Made by a program: the position numbers and the translations under genes. Below, piece after piece: positions 23,641-33,781 of a stretch of DNA of 64,000 nucleotides; the stretch's first letter is position 1, and every line of letters starts with the position of its first letter. The notes below the pieces were generated by a model. It was given only the letters and a program-made list of their open reading frames with translations, searched no databases and had not been told where the DNA came from. The stretch is from Mauremys mutica (lineage: Eukaryota > Chordata > Testudines > Geoemydidae): NCBI RefSeq assembly GCF_020497125.1, contig NC_059073.1, positions 13,971,225 to 14,035,224 of the forward strand. Reading direction: 5' to 3'.

Positions 23641-24370
23641 ACCTACATTACAGAGGCTCCTAGAGGCCTCGAAGATGTCAGGGCACTATCATGCTAGGCA
23701 CTGGAAATGACAGTCCCTGCCCCAAAGAGCTTACAAGTCTAAAAGATGACTCATAACAGGTGGATGGGGAGGAGGAGAATGGAAAACAGGGTAACAAAAA
23801 TAATAGGCTATTTTAACCTAGATTACCTGTGTGCACAGTTCATAGCTAATGAGTAGCCGTGATCACAAATCACCACTGGTGTAGCTGATAAGAGATGGCA
23901 GATTTCTGTATGCATTACAACAGAAATGAATTTAAAATAGGGAGCTGAGGAAGAATAAGGTGGCTATTTACTGGCTTTGACTGGGAGCTTTTCCCACGTG
24001 TAAGGAACAGAATAGGCGAAAGCATGTATGTGGATATCGGAGAAGTGGACAAACCAGCAATCAAAGCTGCCATTGGGCTGGTAAATAGAGTGGGGTTAAA
24101 CCGTGGAGAGGCTTGAATAGTAGAACCATAAATGTATGTGTGTGGTAGAAGAGGGAGAGCCAGAGAAGGGTTTTCAAGAGAGGAGGGACATAATCAGAGT
24201 TATAGACTCGGAAGATGAGCTTTGCAGCAGCATTTTGAATGGACTGGGAAGATAGAAGTTTGTAGATGTCAAGACCAGAGGGGGAAAGTTCAGTAGCTGA
24301 GTTTTGGGAATGTCAAGTTCCAGCTGATGGCTTGACATCAGCAAGATGATGATAGAAAGACAGGCCAAAA
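23620..24370. repeat. Long dispersed repeat, copy 2 (unclassified)
   Basis: Same family as 13091-13760. Begins in a TTA-rich tract, then 'cctagaggcctcgaagatgtca', 'actatcatgctaggcactgg', 'cagtccctgccccaaagagc', and later 'gggttttcaagagaggaggg', 'acataatcagagtta' and 'gcagcattttgaatggactgg'. No coding potential recognised in either strand. Confidence 0.6.
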
Positions 24371-26385
24371 CGTTAGTTTGGGTAGAAGGAGAAAGGTCTG
24401 GAATAGCAAGCTAGATTTGTCATAGAGATTTTCTGTTACCAGTGAGTTCAGTTGTTCTTCACTGGCTTTTACTAGCCATGAGGAACACGTATCCATTTCA
24501 CAAATGATGACCCCAACCTTTCTCAGGGATTCTAATGCTTCATTATGTCTAATGGGACCAAACTCAGTCAGGTGACTGGGCAGTTTCTTGCTTTATTTGA
24601 TTGGATTTAGAATGTTCTGTTCTAACAAGTTTTTACCTTTTATTCAGTTGTGCTGTTCTGCAACGTAAGGTTAAAGCTGTTCTCGGCAGTCACTGCATGG
24701 CTATGGTGTTTGGTTAAATAGTACAGGTTGACTAGCTGGTTTACTCTTCAGAAGAAGTAGTGCGCCAGCCATTCTGGTAGAGATGAGAGTTCTTTTAGCT
24801 GTGTGACTATGGTGTAGTCCTGCAAGAGATCATGGTGCTGTTAGTAAGTGGATTTGAATTGGGTTTGGAGGAAGGTCAGGTTTTAAAAGCAAGGGATGAT
24901 ACAGTTTGGTCAGATCCAAGGAATAGTAATGCCACAGAAATTATGGTCTGATAATTTTCCACACGTCTGCCTGGATTTACTGTGTGATGTTTTGGTGCAA
25001 CAGCAGTAACAAAAAACAATAACGTGAAAGAATTTAACTGAATCCACTAAGTGAGACCTCGAGCAATTTAGAATTAGTAGATGGAACATTTTACGTCTAA
25101 GCCTCTCTGTGAAATGCAAGGAAACTTCACTAAGAATGCCTAGAAATTTGTTTAAAATACTCACAGTAAATACCATACATGGCCTCTCTCTTCTTGAGTA
25201 GTTCTGGGCTATAGACCTTAGCCCATGTGTAGTCTGGTAACCACATGCCCCACCTTACCTCTTTTAAAGTGCTGAGATGGGACGATTTGTCCCTGAATAA
25301 AACCCTTTAATATCTCCAATTAATTCCAGCTCATCGAGTTTCAATCATGGCTGGTCTAAACTAGCCCCATGAGGCTCGGTGTCTTAGTGCTCATATTTAC
25401 ACAGTCACTGAGATGCAGTAAATCATCTACCTGCCTGGTAATAGGGAGTTATGCAATACCTTTAACAGGACTCTGGAAAAAGGCTGCTGTGTTAGCGTAA
25501 TTTTTTCTCGCAATCTTGACATCTGATCTAGTATTTCCTGGCTCCCCTGTAACACACACAGAAAATGTATCTTCAGAACATCTAGTGGCCACTTTGTTAA
25601 CATATTCACTGTCACTATATTGCTTTCTTAAAATAGTCTTACTATGTGTTTCTGTATGTCTATGCAGAGATATCTCTGTTTTCCGTCTTTTTCTGTGTAT
25701 TCTTGAAGTCCTTCCCACTTTAGACAACTCCAGATTACATAGGGACTTTCCATCCCAAAGGATCCCAAAATTTAAAAAAACCTATATGAAAAATAGTGAC
25801 TTGTGGCATACAGTGCAACATCTAAGTGAAGAACACATAGCAATAGTACACTGCAGTTGAGATCAGGTAATGAAGATTACTGTATCCATTTGAAATTACT
25901 GTATCTAGGGAGAATTTAGGTAGGTAATGTAATGTTTAGAATGTAATGACCAGAGGTAGAATTTAGACCTGAACACTGGTAGTAACGTCCTTTCTTTTTG
26001 CACACACAGAAAGCTCAGCTGTATGTCTCACCTGTAAGACAACCCGCTCCTGCTGCACAGTATCCCATGTGTTGCTGGTGTTGAGTACTCACTCAGAGGA
26101 AATGTATCACTTTCTGAATCACTATCGCTGTTTCCTGAAGCACTTAAGGGTTTCTTGGAGGTCTCCAATCAAAATACTATCCCGCCCAATTCTTCTTAGA
26201 GATCAGACAGGCTTCCAGCATAGCATGGTATGGCTGCAGACCGTTTTGTTCTGCATTTAGTCACGAAAGTCATGCCACCCTCACTTATCACAGGAGAACT
26301 TTATGGTTCTCCTCTCTAGAGCCAGTCAGTGTCGCCCCTCACCGCCATCATTGTGGAGATACACAAAGAGGGTGAAAGCCTTGTA
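24371..26385. other. Non-coding intron sequence
   Basis: No exon or transposon recognised. The 114-codon frame at 25516-25860 (+) and the overlapping 92-codon frame on the other strand have no recognisable domain and no convincing splice sites. Confidence 0.4.
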
Positions 26386-26529
26386 CAGTAAAAGCTGTGT
26401 TATCTGGCACTTTACCAACTGGAAAGCTCTAGAAACTTGCATTTCTGATATCTCCCAATACAAATCTTCAATCTAGTAACTGGGACCGATGCCGTAGCTA
26501 ACTGGAATAGATTCCGAAGCTATTTGGGA

Positions 26530-26707
26530 CTAGGGATGTAAAAGGTTAAATGGTTAACTGGCGCTGACTGTGTCATGCCAGTGGGACTCCAGCCCTGGAG
26601 GGACCCCAGCCTGCCACCAGAGCGACATCGGTTAATGGTTAACCGGTTAAAGGAGATAATTTTAATCATTTAACCAGTTAACTTTTTAAACCGCTATTTA
26701 CATCCCT
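26530..26707. mobile_element. hAT-type MITE nested in Tigger
   Basis: A 178-bp block with ends CTAGGGATGTAAAaggtta and ...TTTACATCCCT (inverted), flanked by a perfect 8-bp duplication ATTTGGGA (26522-26529 and 26708-26715), the hallmark length for hAT elements. The interior repeats the motif ggttaa / ttaacc in both orientations (…ggttaatggttaaccggttaaa…). No open frame. Confidence 0.85.
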
Positions 26708-26877
26708 ATTTGGGATCCGGGTATTTCCGAGAGCAGTCGGACTACGCTCGAGTTAGCTGAGAAGAGCCAAATGCTGTTCTTTCTGTTTGTATCCACCATC
26801 GTGATCAGTCGGTTTCTTACTTGGTGTATTTTCCTGTGATTATCGTAAAATATCAACACCACCCTACCATTACGACA

Positions 26878-27000
26878 TCCAAAATACCAGCAAAAAGCAA
26901 AGGAGAGAAGCGTCATAGAGTTGTGTTGACATTAAAACAGAAAATAGATATTTGTGCATGTCTTGAAAAGGGCGAGAATAGAAATGTTTATTCATTTTAT
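26878..27000 (+). pseudogene. Tigger/pogo transposase N-terminal remnant
   Basis: Reads [17 protein letters not shown] then [19 protein letters not shown] before drifting into unrelated sequence. The block [19 protein letters not shown] is the start of the Psq/CENP-B-like helix-turn-helix of pogo-family transposases. The remaining CENP-B and DDE domains are absent through deletion. Confidence 0.75.
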
Positions 27001-27123
27001 TGTATTCTAATTCTTTGAAAATTGGTAATCCATTGGTAAGTATAACTCTTAGTTGGCCGGAATTTTTTACTAACTGGCACCCTCCATTCCCCCAGCATGC
27101 CAGATAACAAAGCTTTTACTGTA

Positions 27124-30036
27124 TATGGTTACACAGCCTTTGGAGAGAAATCATAGCGTTTTCTTTTGAATAAACTACAGGTTAAGTCATATTTTAATCC
27201 ATACTCTACTGCGTTATGGGCTTATTCCTAGAATATTTCTTGTACAAAAGAAATCTTTTATGCTAGTACTATACAGCATAATATTCTACAGTGCAATCCA
27301 ATGTATCACAGTGTGAGTTTACTTTGTCTAGTACTTAGCACCTGTTGTCTTTTTTTTTTTGCAAAGCAGTGCAAGGAATCAATGAAAATAAGTAGCTCTG
27401 CCATAAGCAAGCGATAGGAATAACATTTTCAAAGGCCTTAAAGCATATGTGAATCATACAATATGGAATGGGCACAGTATCTGTTAGCTTGACCTGTGTA
27501 GCAGTTGATCAAAAGGATCTTTCTGCAAACCTGCTTGCAATGAGCAAATAAAAGTGGTTGGCCTACATTCAGATATGAGGATTATTTAAACAAACTGGGA
27601 CTGTGCCACAGAAACTAGTCAAAAGAAGTTTAGACTCAATTAGAAAAAAAAAGTCCATGGGTGCTTTAAAATTAAAGGGATCTGCTTTTGAGCCTTTAGA
27701 TTAGGACTTGACACAAGCAGTAAAACTCTGAACTGGTTTTCACTTTGATAGCAAATACCTTTCTCATCTAGATGAAATTTCTGGCAAACCATCAAATGAC
27801 AAGTCATCCTGGCTGCCAGAGGAGAAGTGAGTGTGATCAGCTTGCCAGAAATTTCATCTAGATGAGAAAGGTACATTACAGAATGCATAAACGCCACCAC
27901 CACCAAACCCTACCACCAAATACCCAAGATTAAACAGAAGGAATAAACTAGTTTCTTAAAATAAATCTGTGGTTCATATGTGGTCAGATTTATCTAAATT
28001 TCCAGTTAAAAGTTGGAGCCAGCTTGCACCCAAAGCACAGTTTTTGTTAGTGCTTTTCTTTCCAGCTAGCATAACCCTGGCATTTAGCTTTAATTGAAGA
28101 AGATTGTACTACATCCAAATGTTTATAATAGAGATCGAACAGCACTGAAACTGAACGCCGATCAAGTGTCTGTTGAGGGTAAACTTGGGAATTAAATTGA
28201 ACATTAGCATTATAGTGATGAGGGGGAAGAAAGCTTACTCAGTCCAAGTGAACAAGTTTGAAAAATAAAGCAATCCTTTGAAACAGAGCCCTCAGGGGAC
28301 AAAAAGGCTGCCTTCATCCATTGTCAGCATAGAGGAAAGAACAGATACAAACTGAGAATGTCTCTGGGATAATTGTAATCAGACCAGTCAAGATCTATCT
28401 TCAGCAGACCAGCCACTGTGGATGACTGATTAAATAGAAAAATACTGACAAGTATCAAAGATTACTCACTGCTTACTTTGCTGCAACAATGTTTTAAATG
28501 GTGTATTTCTTTTTAATTACTTGTGGAAGAAATAAAATGACTAATTCAATTTTAAAATGTTTTGTGTATGGGAAAGATTGCCAGAAATCAGGCAGCTAGG
28601 AAGGATTATGAAATTGGTTGGCTGTTTCAGTAGTTAATCTTAGCGTTTTATCATTTATTTACTACACCTAATCCCCTGTTCTCCGCATTGTATGTTTGCA
28701 GAAGTGTGACTGTTATGTCACTTGAAGGACTTTGGCTCAATTGTTGGTATTTCCAGAAAGTTAGATTGGCTTTGTCTATGCTTTAGAATCATCCCATCTC
28801 AAAAGATCTGATCTAAAGATGTACTGAGCGCCTTTGTAGTTGCTCTGACTTCAGTGGGGAGCTGAGAACATTTAGCATTTTACAGCATAAGGCTTAGAAT
28901 GGTCAATTCTAAGGATAAAATCCTAGCACAGTTTCAAACTATTACTATATAAATAGCTATGCATGTTTATGCACGGTATAGTTGTTGGCTCCAATGGAGT
29001 AATGTTATGGATGAATTTAGCTCAATATTTTATCTGTATTACAGTGAATGAACCGAAGGATGTTGCTCCAAGTTAAAATGGTTGGGCTTGGTATGAGAAA
29101 CTGATCTCAAACACATACAGTAGAATTTATACAAATACATGTGATGCTTTCATGTTATTAAATAATCATTTGGCCCGTGCTTGATGAGCATGACTAGGAA
29201 CATAGAAGCAATAAGTTTTTATTAATATCTTTTGTTTGGATTTATCCAGCTATGAAAATACTGCAGGCCTCATAATGGACAAACGAACATAACCAACCCT
29301 ATTTCTCAATGTGTAAATAATCTGCACCAGCCGTTTGGAAAATGAAGGGGAAATGCTCTGCATAGAGAGACAGAAGCAATGCTTGGGTTTGGTTGTTGAA
29401 TAAGGTACTTACCGGAGTTCAAAAGAGCTTGGTATGTGGGAAGAATACTGCGCAGAACCTCAACACTCCTCTATCAAAACTGCTTACGCAAAATGAAATA
29501 AGAGGCTGCCAGAAACTGTTTCTGACTTGACGCATAAAAGGAGGGACAAGGTACTTGCTTAATCTAAAACTACCAAACAGGAGAATCAGCTTGAATCAAA
29601 CAGCGGGTCTGTTTGTGGTAGGATGATTTCTCTCCATCCTGAGATTTCTCCATTTTCTTTTGTTTTTTAAATATATATAACCAGGGTCAAACTGATTTGT
29701 TCAATGTATTTGCAAACGGGAACTTTTGCTGATTTTTGCTCTGTGTGCTCCTGAGCTTTCCCTATACAAATCTGAACGAATGTTACCCCTCAGGAAAAGA
29801 GAAGGTGGAAGCAGTTCCAAACAGCATTTCTGGCCCTTAGATTGCTCTGCTAGCAAAACTGGAAGCCAAATTGGCATGGCCAAGGCTTTTAATCATCACT
29901 TTATACTGTGTGTACACAAAATAACTGAATCATTCTGTGCCACTGTTTCACTGCAGAAATTCCTGCTTTCCTCCAACCAAGTATCTGGTGCATCTTATCT
30001 AGAGATTTCAATGCTATTGCTGTTCCTCTTCAAACT
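27124..30036. other. Non-coding intron sequence
   Basis: No exon recognised. The notable item is the perfect 31-bp inverted repeat at 27757-27872. Near 28830-28870 'gttgctctgacttcagtgggagctgagaaca'-type wording is a scrap of a palindromic amniote repeat (see 40283). Confidence 0.4.
27757..27872. repeat. Perfect 31-bp inverted repeat, 54-bp spacer
   Basis: Arm 27757-27787 begins ACCTTTCTCATCTAGATGAA and ends TTTCTGGCAA. Arm 27842-27872 is its exact reverse complement, with no mismatch in 31 bp. Similarity stops sharply at both outer ends. Each arm itself contains the palindrome CATCTAGATG. No target-site duplication was found around the structure, so it need not be a transposon. Confidence 0.97.
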
Positions 30037-30224
30037 GGCTATGTCTACACTACGGACCTTACACCACAGAGCAGTACCACTGCAGCTGTGGCGCTGTAAG
30101 GTCTCCTGTGTAGCTGCTCTCCCACCGGCATAATTAAACCACCGCATGAGCGGCAGTAAATATGTCGGTAGAAGCGCATACACACCAGCGCTTTTGTCTG
30201 TTAAACGCTAGTGTAGACCAAGCC
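30037..30224. mobile_element. MITE with Harbinger-like termini
   Basis: Left end GGCTATGTCTACACTA and right end TAGTGTAGACCAAGCC are near-perfect inverted repeats; TTA follows on the right, while the left flank is ACT, so the 3-bp duplication is not intact. The interior is CG-containing (gtcggtagaagcgcatac). A 135-codon frame read through this region is not a gene. Confidence 0.72.
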
Positions 30225-30490
30225 TTAGTGTTCCACTCTCATATATACAGATTAGCAAAACTAACCTCCTTCGCACAGTTATAACAACATTTAAAAAAAG
30301 CCTATCTAAAGAACCCCCTGCAACTATCACACTGCAGCTGGTTACCGTCTGCGTTTGTGGGCTTGAAGATCAGTTTGTATCTGTCAAGTGAGTGAGTTTA
30401 TTTACTCCTCTAGCCATCTGCTGCTTTAAATTTTGTTAACCTTCTCATTTGAATAAATTAAGCTCTGTCTAAGATTTATTAAAAATCCCA

Positions 30491-30600
30491 GACCAGATTC
30501 TCAGCCGGTGTAAACTGTTTAAAAAAAAAAAAAGAGAGAGAAAGAGAGAATTGAAGTCAGTGCAGCTACACCAATGGATGATACGGCCCCTGGTCTTTAA
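30491..30600. repeat. Palindromic amniote repeat with internal A/GA tract
   Basis: 'gaccagattctcagccggtgtaaac' at the left and 'gcagctacaccaatgg' and 'gatacggcccctggtc' at the right form the imperfect palindrome seen widely as 'cagattctcagctggtgtaaat ... atttacaccagctgaggatctgg'. It is interrupted at 30521-30550 by A13 and a GA-rich simple repeat. A related half lies at 38234. Confidence 0.55.
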
Positions 30601-31084
30601 TGGCAAATATCTGATTGAAAACTCTGTTTCCCTCAATATGAGGAATAGTACAAATCACCCACACAATACAGTATATATCTCAAAATCAATATAAACTTTG
30701 AAAGATGAGTGTAAACATTGCCAGAATATGTATTTTCATTGAGGATAAACATTCAGACTCCCATTGGTATGCTGTTTTCCAAGCTAAATTTTCACAATGG
30801 TGCATAGGGAGTTCTGTGCACAAATCCAATTAACCATGACAGTATCGGTACATAGAACTTTCAGCACACAAGTTTGGAATTATAGCCGGGAGTTGCCAAA
30901 GCTCATACAGAAAGTGTATTGGAATTGGGCAAATAACAAGGGTATGTAAAGTATTCTACTTATTTTGTAGCAATATATTTAGATATTGATTTTTGAGACA
31001 AAAGTTAATAGTAATTGGTATTTATTTACAAGTGCAAGTTTTCACCAGGTGATTCTGACAGTCTCACCTTGCAGACGCTAAATA

Positions 31085-31375
31085 ACATTTTTCACTGATA
31101 CAGGATCTTTCATCTGAGAATCTGAAAGCACTTTAGAAACATTAGTTTGCCTTTGTAAACCACGTTAAAACAATGGAAGAAAGATGTTATATGAATTGTG
31201 AAATATTTTTTACTATTATTCATAGTTAAATCTCTCAGCTTCCCTGTGGTATACATTAATCTAGTGTGTAAGGTAGGTAACAAAAGGATGAACTCGCACA
31301 GAGGTTAAATGCCTTGCCTAAATCAGGGAATCAGTAGGCAGGCCAGGGCTCCTGATTTTATCTATTCACCTAATT
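31085..31375 (-). mobile_element. MIR-type SINE, antisense
   Basis: 'ggatctttcatctgagaatctgaaagcactttagaaac' at the left and 'gaactcgcacagaggttaaatgccttgcctaaatca' and 'gccagggctcctgatttt' at the right are in antisense MIR order. The middle is diverged or contains extra sequence. Confidence 0.68.
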
Positions 31376-31382
31376 TCTTATA

Positions 31383-31570
31383 TACCTCTACCCCCATATA
31401 ACGCTGTCCTCGGGAGCCAAAAAATCTTACTGCGCTATAGGTGAAACTGCATTATATCGAACTGGCTTTGATCCACTGGAGTGCGCAGCCCCGCCCCCCT
31501 GGAGCACTGCTTTACCGCATTATATCCGAATTCGTGTTATATCGGGTCGCATTATATCGGGGTAGAGGTG
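31383..31570. mobile_element. Tc1/mariner-type MITE
   Basis: Ends TACCTCTACCCC and GGGGTAGAGGTG are inverted repeats continuing into ATATAACG / CATTATATCG, flanked by TA on each side. The interior repeats the same motif internally (gcattatatcgaac, gcattatatccg, gtgttatatcgggtcgcattatatcgg), so sub-terminal repeats are multiple. 188 bp, non-coding. Confidence 0.8.
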
Positions 31571-31572
31571 TA

Positions 31573-33107
31573 TTGTGCTAATTCAATACCTTCCATCCTG
31601 GGTTCTAACCACCAGACAATGTTTCCCCTCTCAGTATATATGTCCTCACTAGCGTATGTAATAATAATAAATATATTGCACTTATATAGCATCAGTTTGG
31701 TGATGCAGGACAGACAATATGCCCTCTAGGGCTTTCCCTTCTTTAATTTCTAGTATTGCAATGTATTGTGGTAAAGCATGTGAAGGCATGTGCAAGTAAA
31801 TGAAATATAAGGGGTACATGAAAAGTAAAGGAGAGAAAAAAAAAGGGACTCATTCCATTGCTTTATTTTGATATCTAGGAATAAAGCATTAAACTCTCCC
31901 CCAGTAGCAGACATCCAAACCTTCATATTTCTTCCCTGACAGCTTGACTTTTCCCTGCACCTATTATATTTTGTATCAGCGCTTGCATTAGACTCTTGTC
32001 TTCTAATTTTCTGAAACACTGATTATCTTTTATCTGAAGTCTAGCAAGATTTAGATACTGCCACTGTCTGCTGTTTCATATGACTCAGAGCAAGTAATGA
32101 TTCACTTGCAAAGCAGTGGTGTGAGCAATCACAGCTTTTATATGCCATCTGTGTTAGGAAGCGAAATCCACAGAAAATAGACCCTATACACATGGCTTTT
32201 CCTCTGTCCATGGATTAAAGTATGTAAGCGGATCCATATGGTACAGTAGGTGCTTTCTGTGTCAGGAAGGGGGTGAAACTGCATGTCAAATCAAGAGGCT
32301 TTCTCTGATGAAACGTAACTGTTTCTAAACACTGCTTACCATAGTATTCTACAGCACAGATGCACGTGTTTTGTCATTTGGCATGTTATTGAGATAGTTG
32401 GCTTTATAACTACAAATGTACAGCCGACTGCTGTGAGGACAGGAAACAATTAGTCCATCTACTGACTGACGGGCAGACACACAAGACTTCTCTCTCCTTG
32501 TGTCTCTTTCGAAATCAATGTTTGGTGAACTGATTTTCAGGAATACCAAAGGAAATTGATTTGTTGGAGGTGGGTATAATTTCCTCACCTTCTGGTGGAT
32601 TTAATATTTTCATTTAAAGATGTTGTGAAGCAACAGTCTGAACTGTTGTTACATGATGGGGACAGCGAGCAAAAGTTTCATCCATAATTCCTGCATCTGT
32701 GCATGGAGTTGAAAATCTAATGGCAAATAGATGAGTAGCTTTAAAATAAAGACTCATGCACTTAGCTCGTTGAATATTTCTGAAGATTCATGTGAGCCGG
32801 AGGCAGTCTTTGGGGCCAGTAAAGCTCACGGCTGCAGGTCCCCATGGTATGAGGCAACCAAAGTAAAGGGTAATTTTTAAAAACTGAAAGCACTTCCTCC
32901 ATGAGAGAGCCATGAAAAGAAATAGAGCACCTGGGTTGAGTGAAAAAAGCAGTTGGTCTCCGCTTCTGCTGCAGTAGGCTGGAAAACGTTAAGTTTAGAT
33001 ACATACACACACATTTTTGTGTGAGAAATCAGTCAGTTAAGTTTGGAATATGTCCCCAACGACTAGCGTGCTAGCCTACCCTGAAGTCCTTCGACAGGCC
33101 TATAGAA
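31573..33107. other. Non-coding intron sequence
   Basis: No exon or transposon recognised. Confidence 0.4.
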
Positions 33108-33781
33108 CTGGGGTTCTCAAACTGGAGGGAGAGTGTGGAATATATTCTGCAGGTGTGTGAGAAGCTTTAGGGGGAAAAAACTTACTGTGCACATTCAGAG
33201 CTGGGTGTCCGGAGAGCGTCAGCTACAGGCCAGGCACCCAGCTCTGAAGACAGCACCACTGCCAACTGCAGCATAAAAGTAAATGTTGCACGGAATGGCT
33301 CTGCCTTCAGAGCTGGGCAGCCAGAAAGTGGCAGCTGCTGGCTGGGTGCCAAGCTCTAAAGGCAGCACCGCCGCCAGCAGCAGCAGAGAAGTAAGGGCTA
33401 GTCTACACTTACGAGCTGGGTCGACGCAGTGAGTTCGACTTCTCGGAGTTCGAACTATCGCGTCTAATCTGCCGCGTAGCCGCGGTCGACTCCGGTACTC
33501 CACCACTGCAAAAGGCGGTGGCGGAGTCGACCTTGGAGCCGCGGACTTCGATTCCGCGGCGTCTGGACGGGTGAGTAGTTCGAACTAGGGTACTTCGAAT
33601 TCAGCTACACTATTCACGTAGCTGAATTTGCGTACCCTAGTTCGACCCCGCTTCTTAGTGTGGACCAGCCCTAAGGGTGATAATGCCATACCACCCTTAC
33701 TTCTGCGCTGCTGTGGGTAGCATAACCTACTACAGACACAAAATAGAGGGTTGCGTGATCAAATAAGTTTGAGAACCACTA
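33108..33781. mobile_element. hAT-type DNA transposon, non-autonomous
   Basis: Ends CTGGGGTTCTCAAACT and AGTTTGAGAACCACTA are inverted repeats of the hAT type (cagNggttctcaaact). Flanks are CTATAGAA (33100-33107) and CTGTAGAA (33782-33789), an 8-bp duplication with one mismatch. The interior has two diverged tandem units of about 105 bp, each starting 'cagagctggg' and including 'agctctraaGgcagcacc' (33200 and 33310). A Harbinger-type MITE sits at 33395-33671. No transposase remains. Confidence 0.83.
33395..33671. mobile_element. Harbinger-type MITE nested in hAT element
   Basis: Ends GGGCTAGTCTACACTTA and TTAGTGTGGACCAGCCC, flanked by TAA on both sides (33392-33394, 33672-33674), the PIF/Harbinger 3-bp duplication. 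The interior is unusually rich in TCG and CG (gtcgacgcagtgagttcgac…) for this AT-rich, CpG-poor window. It contains two further inverted repeats: ggtcgactccgg.../...cggagtcgacc (33484-33532) and gaactagggtac.../...gtaccctagttc (33582-33643). Confidence 0.88.

Larger units (their letters stand above)
26386..27121 (+). mobile_element. Tigger/pogo-like DNA transposon remnant
   Basis: Terminal inverted repeats CAGTAAAAGCTGTGTTATCTGG (26386) and CCAGATAACAAAGCTTTTACTG (ending 27121) match over more than 20 bp and are flanked by TA on both sides, the Tc1/mariner-superfamily target duplication. Between them is only the start of a transposase (see 26878-27000) and a nested MITE at 26530-26707. Most of the transposase, including the DDE domain, is gone, so it cannot move itself. 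Confidence 0.85.

Noticed and set aside
29726..30133. 135-codon + frame
   Set aside because: Its second half runs into the MITE at 30037-30224 and the first half has no recognisable family.
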